A program made the translations under genes and the position numbers. The notes under the pieces were generated by a model. It saw nothing but the letters and a program-made list of their open reading frames with translations. It did not search any database and was not told where the DNA came from. 64,000 bases of DNA from Zhongshania aquatica (lineage in GTDB: Bacteria > Pseudomonadota > Gammaproteobacteria > Pseudomonadales > Spongiibacteraceae): contig NZ_JANZNQ010000001.1 of the NCBI RefSeq assembly GCF_027257955.1, positions 124,001 to 188,000 on the forward strand, written 5' to 3'. Shown here piece by piece: positions 1 to 10,016 of the stretch; the first letter of the stretch is position 1, and each line of letters opens with the position of its first letter.

Positions 1-1
1 G

Positions 2-595
2 GATATTCCCGTCACACTGAAGATTCGTACTGGCTGGTCACGGGATCAGCGCAACGGCAATGACATCGCCAAACTCGCCCAAGATTGCGGCATCCGCTCT
101 TTGGCAGTGCACGGCAGAACGCGGGAATGTCGGTATATGGGCAACGCCGAGTACGACACCATCGCGGAGATAAAGCAGGCATTGGACATCCCGGTGTTTG
201 CCAACGGCGATATCTGCACGGCGGAGCAGGCCAAACACGTTTTGGATTACACCGGCGCCAATGGCGTGATGATTGGCCGTGGTGCACAGGGTAAGCCATG
301 GATATTTAGAGAAATTAACGAATATTTAGCAACCGGCGTGCTGCCTACGCCAGCAACATCAGAAGAGATTAAGCAGGTGCTGCTGAGTCATCTCGGCGCA
401 CTCCACCGCTTTTATGGTGAACATAACGGACTGCGTATCGCACGTAAACATTGTGCATGGTATTTGCAGGAGCTCGACCCCACCGCTGGCTTTCGCGGCC
501 TATTCAACCGCCTAGAGTCAGCCAGCGCACAACAAGATGCTGTACATCGCTACTTTGAACAGCACGAACGAAACCTACAGGAAGCCGCAGCATGA
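2..595 (+). CDS. dusB: tRNA-dihydrouridine synthase B, C-terminal part (5' end outside window)
   Basis: The frame is open from base 2, so the gene starts left of the window; the first in-frame ATG at 101 is internal. DusB reduces specific uridines in the tRNA D-loop using FMN and NADPH. Seen here are the TIM-barrel core with LKIRTGW, the HGRTRE segment that precedes the phosphate-binding loops, the NGDI strand and the [16 protein letters not shown]-phosphate motif, followed by the helical C-terminal domain. The stop overlaps the start of fis by 4 bases (ATGA), the conserved dusB-fis operon arrangement of gammaproteobacteria. This operon linkage is what selects DusB over DusA or DusC. Confidence 0.95.
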   Translation, partial: DIPVTLKIRTGWSRDQRNGNDIAKLAQDCGIRSLAVHGRTRECRYMGNAEYDTIAEIKQALDIPVFANGDICTAEQAKHVLDYTGANGVMIGRGAQGKPWIFREINEYLATGVLPTPATSEEIKQVLLSHLGALHRFYGEHNGLRIARKHCAWYLQELDPTAGFRGLFNRLESASAQQDAVHRYFEQHERNLQEAAA

Positions 596-906
596 ATTTA
601 AACAGCATAGACACCACCCCAGTCGCAGAAGCCGCTACCAACGCCGCTACGACTGCAGCAAACGACGATATTAGTAAAGCAAAGAACTTACGTGACAGTG
701 TTGCGATTGCGCTAAACAACTATCTATCGACCATAGACGGCCAAGACGTGTGTGATGTCTACAATATGGTGCTGTCAGAGGTTGAAGCGCCGTTACTTGA
801 AGAAGTCATGCGCTACACCCGCAATAACCAAACCCGGGCATCGCAAATGCTTGGTTTAAATCGCGGCACCTTGCGCAAAAAATTAAAGCAATACGATTTA
901 CTGTAA
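592..906 (+). CDS. fis: Fis-family nucleoid protein
   Basis: This 104-residue protein is a small homodimeric DNA-bending factor acting on nucleoid structure, rRNA promoters and site-specific recombination. The C-terminal half carries the diagnostic helix-turn-helix with [20 protein letters not shown], preceded by the dimerisation helices ([13 protein letters not shown]). The N-terminal 35 residues are Ala/Thr-rich and not conserved in the family. It is translationally coupled to dusB by the ATGA overlap, so it is probably cotranscribed with it. The length is close to the usual 98-107 residues. Confidence 0.96.
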   Translation: MNLNSIDTTPVAEAATNAATTAANDDISKAKNLRDSVAIALNNYLSTIDGQDVCDVYNMVLSEVEAPLLEEVMRYTRNNQTRASQMLGLNRGTLRKKLKQYDLL

Positions 907-966
907 GCATCATCGCAAGCCGCTTCCCGTTCGACATTTTTTTAATCTCAAGGTGACCCACTAGGC

Positions 967-2547
967 ATGACTACAGACAACCAGGCCCGCCCCGTTAAAC
1001 GCGCCCTCATTAGCGTTTCTGATAAATCCGGCATCGTCGATTTCGCCCGCGAACTCACCAAACTGGGTATCGAACTGCTCTCGACCGGCGGCACCTACGC
1101 TCTGTTAAATCAAAATGATATTGCCGTAACCGAAGTCTCTGACTACACCGGCTTTCCAGAAATGATGGATGGCCGTGTTAAAACTCTGCACCCCAAAGTA
1201 CACGGTGGCATTTTAGGTCGTCGCGGCATTGACGATGTAATCATGAGCGAGCATGGCATCGACGCCATCGACATGGTTGTGGTTAACCTCTACCCCTTTG
1301 AAGCAACTGTGTCCAAACCCGGTTGCACTTTAGAAGACGCAGTAGAAAACATCGACATTGGCGGACCAACCATGGTTCGCGCTGCAGCTAAAAATCATCG
1401 CGACGTTGCGATTGTGGTCAACGCCACCGACTATGACATCATTCTTGACGAGTTACGCAACAATGACGGCTGCACATTGCACGCTACGCGTTTCGACCTC
1501 GCTATTAAAGCCTACGAACACACTGCGGCTTACGACGGTATGATCGCCAACTATTTTGGTCGCCTAGTCCCCGGCGGCACCGAAAAATTCCCACGCACGT
1601 TTAACAGCCAATTTATTAAAGCCCAAGACATGCGCTACGGTGAGAACCCACACCAAGATTCAGCCTTTTATGTTGAGCGCCACCCCAGCGAAGCCTCAGT
1701 GGCGACCGCCACCCAATTACAGGGTAAGGCACTGTCTTACAACAATATCGCAGACACTGACGCCGCGCTGGAATGTGTGAAATCCTTCGTAAAACCGGCC
1801 TGCGTTATTGTTAAGCACGCCAATCCCTGCGGTGTTGCAGTATCGTTAAACGGCATTGGTGAAGCCTATGATTTGGCCTTTGCTACTGATCCCGAGTCAG
1901 CGTTTGGCGGCATTATCGCCTTTAACCGCGAACTCGATGCGGCAACGGCAAAAGCCATCTGTGATCGTCAATTTGTAGAAGTTATCATCGCGCCTAGCGT
2001 CAGCGAAGAAGCGGCGGCCATCGTCGCAGAGAAGAAAAATCTGCGCCTACTTGCCTGCGGCCAATGGGGCGCCAACAATCCCGCTTTCGACTATAAACGG
2101 GTAAACGGTGGCCTGCTAGTACAAGACCGTGACCTTGGCATGATCACCGAAGCAGATCTAAAAATCGTGACCAAACGCCAACCCGAAGAAAGCGAAATTC
2201 ACGATATGATTTTCGCGTGGAAGGTTGCCAAATTCGTCAAATCCAATGCCATCGTCTACGCAAAAAATCGCCAGACTATTGGTGTTGGTGCTGGTCAAAT
2301 GAGCCGCGTGAATTCAGCGCGCATCGCCGCTATTAAGGCCGAGCACGCCGGTCTTGTCGTAAAAGGCGCAGTAATGGCATCAGATGCCTTCTTCCCTTTC
2401 CGCGATGGCCTAGACAACGCAGCTGCCAACGGTATTAGCTGCGTCATCCAACCCGGTGGCTCAATCCGCGACGACGAAGTTACTGCTGCAGCCGATGAAC
2501 ACGGCATCGCGATGGCCTTTACCGGCATGCGCCATTTCCGCCACTAA
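967..2547 (+). CDS. purH: Bifunctional AICAR formyltransferase / IMP cyclohydrolase
   Basis: PurH catalyses the last two steps of IMP synthesis in the cytosol. The 526-residue length is normal. The N-terminal IMP cyclohydrolase domain (MGS-like fold, about 1-200) begins [12 protein letters not shown] and includes STGGT and [15 protein letters not shown]. The C-terminal AICAR transformylase domain has MRYGENPHQ, the catalytic VKHANPCG (Lys and His) and [10 protein letters not shown]. The ATG at 967 is preceded by an AAGGTGA ribosome-binding sequence. purD follows after a 147-base gap, the usual purHD pairing. Confidence 0.97.
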   Translation: MTTDNQARPVKRALISVSDKSGIVDFARELTKLGIELLSTGGTYALLNQNDIAVTEVSDYTGFPEMMDGRVKTLHPKVHGGILGRRGIDDVIMSEHGIDAIDMVVVNLYPFEATVSKPGCTLEDAVENIDIGGPTMVRAAAKNHRDVAIVVNATDYDIILDELRNNDGCTLHATRFDLAIKAYEHTAAYDGMIANYFGRLVPGGTEKFPRTFNSQFIKAQDMRYGENPHQDSAFYVERHPSEASVATATQLQGKALSYNNIADTDAALECVKSFVKPACVIVKHANPCGVAVSLNGIGEAYDLAFATDPESAFGGIIAFNRELDAATAKAICDRQFVEVIIAPSVSEEAAAIVAEKKNLRLLACGQWGANNPAFDYKRVNGGLLVQDRDLGMITEADLKIVTKRQPEESEIHDMIFAWKVAKFVKSNAIVYAKNRQTIGVGAGQMSRVNSARIAAIKAEHAGLVVKGAVMASDAFFPFRDGLDNAAANGISCVIQPGGSIRDDEVTAAADEHGIAMAFTGMRHFRH

Positions 2548-2694
2548 ATACGGTAGATGCAGGATGGGAGACCGGGGACGCAAATGCCTCCTCCCAACCT
2601 TAGACTTAATCACAAATAAAGGAGTATGGACGCCGATAGCAGCGGTAGACCTAGCTTAGCGTCTTCCGTCTCTCATCAAGCGTTCAACCAAATC

Positions 2695-3972
2695 ATGAAT
2701 GTACTGATAATTGGAAACGGCGGCCGTGAACACGCCCTAGCTTGGAAAGCCGCCCAGTCTGCACAGGTAGATACCGTATTTGTTGCACCGGGCAACGCTG
2801 GTACTGCCCTAGATCAAGGGATAGAGAACATTGATATTGCGATCAATGATTTCGCAGCCCTAGCGAACTTTGCTGAAACCAACAATATTGGCCTAACCAT
2901 TGTCGGCCCAGAAGCGCCACTCGTAGAAGGCGTGGTTGACTACTTCAGAGAACGTCACCTTCCCTGCTTTGGCCCCAGCAAGGGCGCTGCACAACTTGAA
3001 GGCTCAAAAGCTTTCACCAAAGATTTTCTAGCCCGCCACAACATTCCCACTGGCGGCTACCAAAACTTTACCGAACTGGAACCAGCCCTTGCGTACCTGC
3101 GTGAACAGGGCGCGCCAATTGTAGTGAAAGCTGACGGCCTCGCTGCCGGCAAAGGTGTTATCGTCGCCGAAACCTTAGAACAAGCCGAAGACGCTGTGCG
3201 CGACATGCTGTCTGGCAATGCTTTTGGCGACGCTGGCTGCCGGGTTGTCATCGAAGAATTTTTAGAGGGTGAAGAAGCCAGCTTTATTGTGATGGTCGAT
3301 GGCGAGAATATTCTGCCCATGGCCACCAGCCAAGACCACAAACGGGTTGGCGATGGCGATAGCGGCCCGAATACTGGCGGCATGGGTGCGTATTCTCCCG
3401 CCCCCGTGGTCACACAGGAAATTCATGATCGAATCATGAATGAAGTCATCATTCCCACAGTAAAAGGAATGGCCGCTGAAGGAAATCGCTACACCGGTTT
3501 CCTATATGCGGGACTCATGATCAACGCCAATGGCGAGCCCAAGGTCATTGAGTACAACTGCCGCTTTGGGGATCCAGAAACCCAACCCATTATGTTGCGG
3601 CTGCAGTCCGACATAGTCGCCTTGTGCATAGCCGCTATTAACGGCGAGTTAGACACCGTAAGTGCTGATTGGGACCCGCGACCTGCGGTAGGCGTAGTGC
3701 TAGCGGCGGGCGGTTATCCCGCAGAATACAATAAGGGCGACGCGATCACAGGCATCCCCGAAGGCAATGCCAGCGGCAAGGTTTTTCACGCAGGTACCCA
3801 GCTTCAAGAAGGTGTGCTTGTAACCAACGGTGGTCGAGTACTCTGCGCAACGGCGATGGGCGAGACCGTCAGTGCCGCACAACAACTTGCCTATTCAATT
3901 GCGAAGCAGATAAAGTGGAAGGATGCCTTCTATCGCACTGACATTGCTTACCGCGCTATTGCCCGAGAGTAA
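2695..3972 (+). CDS. purD: Phosphoribosylamine-glycine ligase
   Basis: PurD joins glycine to phosphoribosylamine using ATP, the second step of purine synthesis. The ATG at 2695 gives the canonical N-terminus MNVLIIGNGGREHALAWK. An in-frame start at 2626 would add 23 residues of unrelated sequence that fall in the repeat-like purH-purD gap, so I reject it. The ATP-grasp fold is evident: VKADGLAAGKGV, the EEFLEGEEAS loop, SQDHKRVGDGD and GGMGAYSP, and the metal-binding EYNCRFGDPETQ. At 425 residues it is standard length. The sensor kinase gene that follows starts within a few bases of this stop. Confidence 0.97.
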   Translation: MNVLIIGNGGREHALAWKAAQSAQVDTVFVAPGNAGTALDQGIENIDIAINDFAALANFAETNNIGLTIVGPEAPLVEGVVDYFRERHLPCFGPSKGAAQLEGSKAFTKDFLARHNIPTGGYQNFTELEPALAYLREQGAPIVVKADGLAAGKGVIVAETLEQAEDAVRDMLSGNAFGDAGCRVVIEEFLEGEEASFIVMVDGENILPMATSQDHKRVGDGDSGPNTGGMGAYSPAPVVTQEIHDRIMNEVIIPTVKGMAAEGNRYTGFLYAGLMINANGEPKVIEYNCRFGDPETQPIMLRLQSDIVALCIAAINGELDTVSADWDPRPAVGVVLAAGGYPAEYNKGDAITGIPEGNASGKVFHAGTQLQEGVLVTNGGRVLCATAMGETVSAAQQLAYSIAKQIKWKDAFYRTDIAYRAIARE

Positions 3973-3976
3973 CCGT

Positions 3977-6718
3977 TTGGTCAAACAACTCCTTTGTGCG
4001 GTATTACTGATACTATCAGCTACCGCATATGCTGCGCCGCCATTACTGCTGGATTCAGATCAGGGCGAAATATCGCTAAATGCCTTCAGCGACATCATCG
4101 AAGACCCCGACCGACGCTACCGTATAGACGATATTTTAGCGCCACATATTGAACGTCAGTTTCGACCGGTTGAAGGTGACGATTTTAATTTATCCCATGA
4201 TGTGGGTCGATATTGGTTTCGCTTTACGCTTAGTAATTCGAGCGAGAACATCAGCCAGCAATTACTGCAGATCACACCCGTAGACCTCAAGGCTGTGCAG
4301 CTTTACAAAAAGTCCGGCGAGCAAATAAACCCATTATCTACGGAAGCCTTAATTCGCTCAGAAACCCTATTTTCACTTGCAGTAAATGCCCAGACAGCAG
4401 ACACCTATTATCTCTCCGTAGAGTACCCCTTCGACCGTCAGCTTTCGCTCGTACTGCATAACTACGCCAGCTTTTTGGGTGATGTCAGTAAACGAGAATT
4501 CGTCAACGCGTTTTTCCTAGGTATTCTTAGCGTACTCTTAATATTCAGCCTAATAAGCTCGTCACTACACAAAGACGCACTATTTTTCATAACCGCACTC
4601 TACGCTCTTCTCGTTATTGGCGGACAAGTTATTGCATGGGGTTACGTCGGCATGCCGCAGGGCCTACTGCCTCCGTGGAACGGCTATGGTCTGATTTTTA
4701 TCATTATGGGGATAAGCCTTACCGATCTCTTCTACGCGCTGCATTTCCCAATTTACCCCACTAACAAACCCGGACGCGCGCCCGGTATAATTCGCTTTTT
4801 GATCATCGCAGACCTTATTGGCATTGCCCTAGGCATTATTGGCGGCGCTCATATTGCCGCCATTACCATCCAGATTCTCTTTCCAATCAATTCAATCGTG
4901 ATGCTGCTCATTGCGCTAAATTGTTTTTTCCAAACCTACAGCCGACTTATTTTTTATTACATGGTAGCCCGCACGGTTCTGCTGTTTATTCTCGTATTAA
5001 CCTTCCTAAGCTACGGTTTAGCCGCCATTTCCACCGAGACCGCGAACTTATTATTAATCGCACTCGCCACCGCGGTTGGTATCACTCACACCGCTATGCT
5101 GATAGCACGACACTATGTTCGCCGACAAAAGCAGGCACAGGATGAACAGCACATTGCGATATTGGGGGCGGTCAACCGCGCTAAAACAGATATCCTAGCG
5201 CGTATTACCCATGACATCCGGACACCAATGAGCGCCATGCTCGGCGTATCAGAGTTATTACAAGAAACACGTTTAACCACCAACCAAGAAGATCACGTAC
5301 GCACCCTACAGCGCTCGGGCCACGAATTACTGCAATTACTGCAGGAAGCTAGCCAAGCAACCCGCCTAAATAAAAACGATATAGAGCTAAGCAACGAGCT
5401 TCTAAATTTACCGGAAATCATCGATGAGTCGGTATCTGGCTTCCGCAACATTGCCGCCGAACAAGCCTTAGAACTAATTTGTGATGTCGATCACGAGGTA
5501 AGTGAAAAGCTTATCGGAGATCCCTCACGTATCCGACAACTACTATCACACGTAATGAACAACGCCTTCGAGCATTACGAGTCAGGGTTTATTTTATTAA
5601 AAGTCTCTGCGTCCAACATCAAACCCGGTCTACTGAACTTTGAACTAAGTCACCGGGGTAAGCCTTTTAGTGCTCAAGAAAAGTTGGCTTTGAGTCGATC
5701 AGGCTCCGACGAAGACAGTATCGTCAACGCACGGCTGGCGATAGCGTCCCAGCTGATTAGCTTAATGAACGGCAGCGTCGCCGTGCGAAGCACAAACGGC
5801 CTGCACACCCTGCGATTTTCACTACAACTCGGCGTACCCAGTAATATCGACAACAGTACAATGCGCATTCGCACCGGCCTCCTCGGCAATAAGCGATTGC
5901 TAATCGTCGACAGCAATCAAACATTTTGCAAAGTGGTATCAACGCAATGCGCTAACTGGGGTATGCCTGTTTTTATTGCCAACAGTGACAACGCGGCCAT
6001 CGCCACTATTCGTAATCAGAATTTAATCAGCGCGCCCATCGACATCATTCTTATCGATCACACCCTGCCTGGCGGCGGACTGAAACTGGCAAAGCGCATA
6101 AATGATGAAACCAAGGACCTGCCAAACACCCCGATTAGCCTCATGCTGGCACATGCCAACATCTCTTTTAATCGCGAAGAATTAAGTGCAGCTGGTGTCC
6201 GTCGTATTCTGAGTAAACCACTTACTGGCGTTGCACTGCGCAGCGCGTTGCTGGCCGAATGCCACTTTGATGCCAATGCAGTAAATCACCTACCTGATCA
6301 ATACCGCACCGATGCCCTGTCCCTCTCCTCGCTACACTGCTTGATTGCAGAGGACAACCCGACCAATGCGCAGGTCTTAAAACGCATGCTAAAAAGCCTT
6401 GGCATCACGGTTCACCATGTTGAAAACGGCCAGCAAGCGGTCAACACCTACACACGGCATCGCTTCGATGTCGTGATTATGGATATAGAAATGCCTATCA
6501 TGGACGGTGCTGAGGCAACGCGACAAATTCGTCAGTTCGAAAAAGAAGAGAATCGTGAGCGAACGCCCATTATTGGTCTTACCGCCAACGCGCTGGACGA
6601 GCAGCGAGACAGCTACCTGCGCGCAGGTATGGATCTGCATTTAGTCAAACCGATTCGTCTTTGGGAACTGGCAGAGGCGATCAAGCGCTGGACCGGTTAC
6701 CAGCAAAACAAGTCATAA
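3977..6718 (+). CDS. Hybrid sensor histidine kinase, 7TMR-DISM type, with two receiver domains
   Basis: I place the start at TTG 3977, 4 bases after the purD stop, because it follows a GAGAG sequence and gives a clean signal peptide (Val-Lys-Gln then a Leu-rich core ending AYA-AP). An in-frame ATG at 3923 lies inside purD; residue numbers below count from it. Order: periplasmic 7TMR-DISM sensor (about 45-180), seven membrane helices (about 190-400), DHp domain with phospho-acceptor His430 in RITHDIRTP, an ATPase-like domain, receiver 1 with Asp712 and receiver 2 with Asp854, MDGAEATRQIR and LVKP. The ATPase-like domain keeps an N-box-like NNAFEH. The glycine-rich boxes are not recognisable, however: LSHRGKPFS stands where DxGxGI is expected, and SDEDSIVNARLAIA where GxGLGLAI is. 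Receiver 2 looks fully functional; receiver 1 has only one of the usual acidic pair. The ligand is unknown. Kinase activity is uncertain. Confidence 0.85.
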   Translation: MVKQLLCAVLLILSATAYAAPPLLLDSDQGEISLNAFSDIIEDPDRRYRIDDILAPHIERQFRPVEGDDFNLSHDVGRYWFRFTLSNSSENISQQLLQITPVDLKAVQLYKKSGEQINPLSTEALIRSETLFSLAVNAQTADTYYLSVEYPFDRQLSLVLHNYASFLGDVSKREFVNAFFLGILSVLLIFSLISSSLHKDALFFITALYALLVIGGQVIAWGYVGMPQGLLPPWNGYGLIFIIMGISLTDLFYALHFPIYPTNKPGRAPGIIRFLIIADLIGIALGIIGGAHIAAITIQILFPINSIVMLLIALNCFFQTYSRLIFYYMVARTVLLFILVLTFLSYGLAAISTETANLLLIALATAVGITHTAMLIARHYVRRQKQAQDEQHIAILGAVNRAKTDILARITHDIRTPMSAMLGVSELLQETRLTTNQEDHVRTLQRSGHELLQLLQEASQATRLNKNDIELSNELLNLPEIIDESVSGFRNIAAEQALELICDVDHEVSEKLIGDPSRIRQLLSHVMNNAFEHYESGFILLKVSASNIKPGLLNFELSHRGKPFSAQEKLALSRSGSDEDSIVNARLAIASQLISLMNGSVAVRSTNGLHTLRFSLQLGVPSNIDNSTMRIRTGLLGNKRLLIVDSNQTFCKVVSTQCANWGMPVFIANSDNAAIATIRNQNLISAPIDIILIDHTLPGGGLKLAKRINDETKDLPNTPISLMLAHANISFNREELSAAGVRRILSKPLTGVALRSALLAECHFDANAVNHLPDQYRTDALSLSSLHCLIAEDNPTNAQVLKRMLKSLGITVHHVENGQQAVNTYTRHRFDVVIMDIEMPIMDGAEATRQIRQFEKEENRERTPIIGLTANALDEQRDSYLRAGMDLHLVKPIRLWELAEAIKRWTGYQQNKS

Positions 6719-6758
6719 TGTTGCATTTGCAGTACACTAACCTGCGGAGGACACAATC

Positions 6759-7400
6759 ATGACACGTCAATATACCCTGCTCGATCGCGCCCTAATGGGG
6801 GCAGACCGCAGCCTTAAGACCCTCGTGAAAGGGAGTAGCACCGCCCAACGTCTAAGCCCCGCCACCTCATTCAGCAGTTCACCTAATGCAGACCAACAAC
6901 GCCGACACGCAGCCGGTTTGATGCGCATAAACCATACTGGCGAAGTTTGCGCCCAAGCGCTCTATCAAGGGCAAGCGCTCACCGCAAAGAACGCGCAAGT
7001 AAAAGCAGCAATGGAACATTCCGCATGCGAGGAAATCGACCATCTGGCATGGTGCGAACAACGACTGCTAGAACTAGGCAGCCATACCAGCCATTTAAAC
7101 CCATTGTTTTATGCGGCGTCGTTTGCGATTGGCGCAACAGCCGGTGCTATCAGCGATAAGATCAGTCTCGGCTTTGTTGCCGCCACGGAAGACCAAGTGT
7201 GTGAACACCTGCGTGAACATTTACAAATACTGCCCAGCGACGACGAAAAATCACGGGCGATTCTGCAGCAAATGTTAGAAGACGAAGCGGAACATGCGCA
7301 TAAAGCGATTGAAGCCGGCGGTCAGATTTTTCCTGCGCCGGTGAAAAAAGCCATGAGCCTAATGTCGAAGGTGATGACGGGCAGCACCTATTACATCTAA
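6759..7400 (+). CDS. coq7: 3-demethoxyubiquinol 3-hydroxylase (Coq7)
   Basis: This di-iron monooxygenase performs the last ring hydroxylation in ubiquinone synthesis and is membrane associated. The 213-residue protein has the ferritin-like carboxylate pattern: a Glu in [14 protein letters not shown], ExxH in [11 protein letters not shown], a third Glu in TEDQVCEHL, and ExxH in [10 protein letters not shown]. The ATG at 6759 follows GCGGAGGAC, a strong ribosome-binding site. In pseudomonads coq7 lies near vfr, osmC and trpDC, as it does here. Confidence 0.96.
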   Translation: MTRQYTLLDRALMGADRSLKTLVKGSSTAQRLSPATSFSSSPNADQQRRHAAGLMRINHTGEVCAQALYQGQALTAKNAQVKAAMEHSACEEIDHLAWCEQRLLELGSHTSHLNPLFYAASFAIGATAGAISDKISLGFVAATEDQVCEHLREHLQILPSDDEKSRAILQQMLEDEAEHAHKAIEAGGQIFPAPVKKAMSLMSKVMTGSTYYI

Positions 7401-7464
7401 GCCCCCGTTTACTCCGGGACCCTCACAAGCAATCTAGCGAGTGAACGGCGATAGTAGAACGCGA

Positions 7465-7875
7465 CTAACGGCCACTGATTGGCGGATGAAAAATCAACTG
7501 AACAAGATTACCATCGGGATCTAAGCAATAAAAACTGCGAGCGCCATCGCGATGGGTGCGCGGCTCTGTCTTAATACTCACGTGATTCGCCAGTAGAAAA
7601 CCATGCCACGCGTCTACATCCTCAGGCGCATTCAAAATGAAGCCGATATGATCTAAACGCTGCCCAGCCACCGGCCTTTGAGCCCCTGTGTAACGATGTA
7701 GAGCAAGATTGTCGCTCCCAGAACACAAATAAATATTGTCCGGGTCAGGCTGCCATTCCACCGTCATGCCAAGCAGTTCAGTGTAGAAGCGCAAGGTATC
7801 GTCAAACTTCTCCACAAACAGTGCCACATGGCGCATACCGCCATGTGGTTTTGGACGCACTACTTTCTCAGACAA
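7465..7875 (-). CDS. VOC-superfamily (glyoxalase/bleomycin-resistance fold) protein
   Basis: This 136-residue single-unit VOC protein begins RHVALFVEKFDDTLRFYTELLGM, a typical beta-alpha-beta start with a metal-ligand His. It contains a second ligand-type His in LDHIGFI and ends DGARSFYCLDPDGNLVQLIFHP with the usual acidic ligand region. Such proteins bind a divalent metal and act as lyases, dioxygenases or binding proteins; the substrate cannot be told from sequence. Its start overlaps the end of the OsmC gene by 8 bases, so the two are translationally coupled. Confidence 0.85.
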   Translation of the reverse strand: MSEKVVRPKPHGGMRHVALFVEKFDDTLRFYTELLGMTVEWQPDPDNIYLCSGSDNLALHRYTGAQRPVAGQRLDHIGFILNAPEDVDAWHGFLLANHVSIKTEPRTHRDGARSFYCLDPDGNLVQLIFHPPISGR

Positions 7876-8290
7876 GTTCTATAACCTCATAACTGTGGCT
7901 CACATCGACGCCGGCCGCTTCCATCATAATTGACGCTGAACAATACTTCTCGGCGGATAACTCCACAGCGCGCTTCACGTGAGCATCTTTCAAATTTCTA
8001 CCACTAACAATGAAACGAAGGTGTATTTTTGTAAATACCGCAGGCACCGCATCAGCGCGCTCAGCCTCTAACTCACAGCGGCAATCGGAGACATCTTGAC
8101 GAGACTTATTCAACATACTCATCACGTCGAATGACGCACAGCCGCCCATACCCAGCAGCAACATCTCCATGGGACGAACCCCCATGTTACGACCGCCATG
8201 ATCTTCAGGTCCGTCCATCACTACCGAGTGACCACTGCCCGACTCTGCAAGAAACATCGCGCCATCTACCCACTTAACCGTCGCTTTCAT
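7868..8290 (-). CDS. OsmC/Ohr-family protein
   Basis: The 140-residue protein begins MKATVKWVDGAMF at 8290. A longer frame up to 8410 exists, but the extension is not OsmC-like and reaches into the crp promoter region. The family is thiol-dependent peroxidase-like. The reactive Cys sits in MLLLGMGGCASFDV, and the second Cys is in SAEKYCSASIMMEAA, the YhfA/OsmC-type spacing. It heads a two-gene unit with the VOC gene and is divergent from crp. Proteins of this subgroup commonly sit beside crp/vfr in gammaproteobacteria. Confidence 0.9.
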   Translation of the reverse strand: MKATVKWVDGAMFLAESGSGHSVVMDGPEDHGGRNMGVRPMEMLLLGMGGCASFDVMSMLNKSRQDVSDCRCELEAERADAVPAVFTKIHLRFIVSGRNLKDAHVKRAVELSAEKYCSASIMMEAAGVDVSHSYEVIELV

Positions 8291-8465
8291 TTTATCCTCA
8301 TGCAAAATAAAAAAAATTGACCTAAGCTTACCACAGGGCCCAGATTCAAGCTCGCCAAGGCGGACAAAGCAGGTCATACTTAAGACAGCCTGGGGCCGAC
8401 AATAAAACATTTATACGCCCTTAACTCATTAAACGGATTTTCTGCTATACCGAGAGACCCAAGCC

Positions 8466-9104
8466 GTGCTGAATTCCCTAAAACCAGAAATCGCCGATTT
8501 AGAAAACTTTCTCGCAAACTGCCACCGGCGCCGCTACCCCAGTAAAAGTACACTCATCTATGCCGGTGACGCCAGTGACGCGCTTTACTACATCATGGAT
8601 GGCTCAGTTACCGTCATTATCGAAGATGATGAGGGCCGTGAGATGGTCGTTGCCTACCTTAACAAGGGCGACTTCTTCGGCGAAATGGGCGTTTTTGACG
8701 AAGAGATCCCCCCTACCCGAAGTGCGATTGTTAAAAGCCGCACAGAGTGTGAAATTGCCGAAATCAGCTATACCAAATTTCGCGAACTCAACAAACAATA
8801 TCCAGATATCTTACTCGCCCTTGGCAAGCAGATGGCGAAGCGACTGCGGCTAACGACAAGAAAAGTGGGCGACTTAGCCTTCCTCGACGTTACCGGCCGG
8901 GTAGCCCACACCCTGCTAGATCTTTGCAAACAACCCGACGCAATGACCCATCCAGATGGCATGCAGATCAAAATTACCCGTCAGGAAATCGGCCGCATTG
9001 TCGGTTGTTCTCGTGAAATGGTTGGCCGTGTATTAAAGACCTTAGAAGAACAGGGTTTGGTACAGGTGAAGGGTAAAACGATGGTGGTCTACGGCACGCG
9101 CTGA
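8466..9104 (+). CDS. crp: cAMP-activated global regulator, Crp/Vfr
   Basis: The 212-residue protein starts at GTG 8466 ([19 protein letters not shown]). The N-terminal cyclic-nucleotide-binding barrel includes [13 protein letters not shown] and the [16 protein letters not shown] segment, where the Arg and Ser/Thr contact cAMP. A long dimer helix ([23 protein letters not shown]) leads to the winged helix [28 protein letters not shown], which has the RE-xx-R recognition helix of the CRP/Vfr group. Position next to trpC and coq7 matches vfr of pseudomonads. It would control carbon use and surface or virulence traits globally. Confidence 0.94.
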   Translation: MLNSLKPEIADLENFLANCHRRRYPSKSTLIYAGDASDALYYIMDGSVTVIIEDDEGREMVVAYLNKGDFFGEMGVFDEEIPPTRSAIVKSRTECEIAEISYTKFRELNKQYPDILLALGKQMAKRLRLTTRKVGDLAFLDVTGRVAHTLLDLCKQPDAMTHPDGMQIKITRQEIGRIVGCSREMVGRVLKTLEEQGLVQVKGKTMVVYGTR

Positions 9105-9110
9105 ATGCCA

Positions 9111-9172
9111 GTCGGAAGTCGGAAGTCGGAAGTCGGAAGTCGGAAGTCGGAAGTCGGAAGTCGGAAGTCGGA
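9111..9172. repeat. Heptanucleotide tandem array (GTCGGAA)n
   Basis: Eight perfect consecutive copies of GTCGGAA run from 9111 to 9166, followed by a ninth partial unit GTCGGA and then CTTAGCATCAGACG. The array begins six bases after the crp stop and fills most of the gap to the convergent trpC stop at 9210. There are no spacers, so it is not a CRISPR. Related GTCGGA/GACGTC elements occur at 59353-59381, 60186-60280 and 61556-61632. Confidence 0.95.
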
Positions 9173-9209
9173 CTTAGCATCAGACGTTAGACCTCCGACA
9201 TCAAGCTAT

Positions 9210-10016
9210 TTACCCAAACAACTCCGCCAGCTTCTCGCCTGGCTCGTCTGCCCGCATAAATGCCTCGCCTACCAAAAATGCGTTAACACCCTTTTCACGC
9301 ATCGCCGCAACATCCTCAGCAGTATGGATAGCACTTTCGGTCACTACAATATGCTCATCACTAATGGCCGGTAGCAGGTCAAAGGTGTTCTGCAGAGAGG
9401 TTTCAAAATTATGCAGATTGCGGTTATTGATACCCACCAAGCGATTGCCCAGCGGTAAGATTCGCGCCAGTTCTTCTGCGTTATGTACTTCTATTAATAC
9501 ATCCATACCCAAGCTTTGGGCAAGCTGATTCAAGCCCGACATAGCACTGTCATCTAGGGCCGCAGCAATCAATAAGATGCAATCCGCACCGATGGCACGC
9601 GCCTCATAGACTTGGTAGGGATCAACAATAAAATCTTTACGGATTACCGGCAGCGAACAGGCGGCACGCGCTTGCTGTAAATACAGTTCCGCGCCTTGAA
9701 AAAAATCCGCATCGGTCAAGACCGACAAACAGGCCGCGCCGCCACGTTCATAGCTCTGTGCAATGTCTGCGGGAATAAAATTCTCGCGGATCACGCCTTT
9801 GGAAGGCGATGCCTTTTTTACCTCAGCAATCACCGCCGACTTTCCTGCAGCGAGCTTAGCCTCTATCGCCTTAACAAAACCGCGTGGCGCGGAGGTGGTT
9901 TTAATCTGCTCTTGTAGCATGGCAATTGGCATTGCTGCGCTGCGCTCGGCAACCTCTTCGCGCTTGCGATCAATAATCTTCTTTAATACCGTTGGCGTGC
10001 CACTATCGTTCATCAT
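9210..10016 (-). CDS. trpC: Indole-3-glycerol-phosphate synthase
   Basis: TrpC closes the indole ring in tryptophan synthesis. The 268-residue monofunctional enzyme (no TrpF fusion) has [13 protein letters not shown] at the N-terminus, the catalytic lysines in [15 protein letters not shown] and [10 protein letters not shown], then [12 protein letters not shown] and [10 protein letters not shown] with the phosphate-binding end [12 protein letters not shown]. Its start overlaps trpD by 4 bases. It is the last gene of the trpEGDC unit and converges on crp. Confidence 0.97.
   Translation of the reverse strand: MMNDSGTPTVLKKIIDRKREEVAERSAAMPIAMLQEQIKTTSAPRGFVKAIEAKLAAGKSAVIAEVKKASPSKGVIRENFIPADIAQSYERGGAACLSVLTDADFFQGAELYLQQARAACSLPVIRKDFIVDPYQVYEARAIGADCILLIAAALDDSAMSGLNQLAQSLGMDVLIEVHNAEELARILPLGNRLVGINNRNLHNFETSLQNTFDLLPAISDEHIVVTESAIHTAEDVAAMREKGVNAFLVGEAFMRADEPGEKLAELFG

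Noticed and set aside
2626-2694. Longer start for purD
   Set aside because: It adds residues unlike any PurD and lies in a repeat-like gap; ATG 2695 gives the canonical start.
9111-9172. CRISPR array
   Set aside because: The 7-base units are directly adjacent with no spacers, and no cas genes are present.
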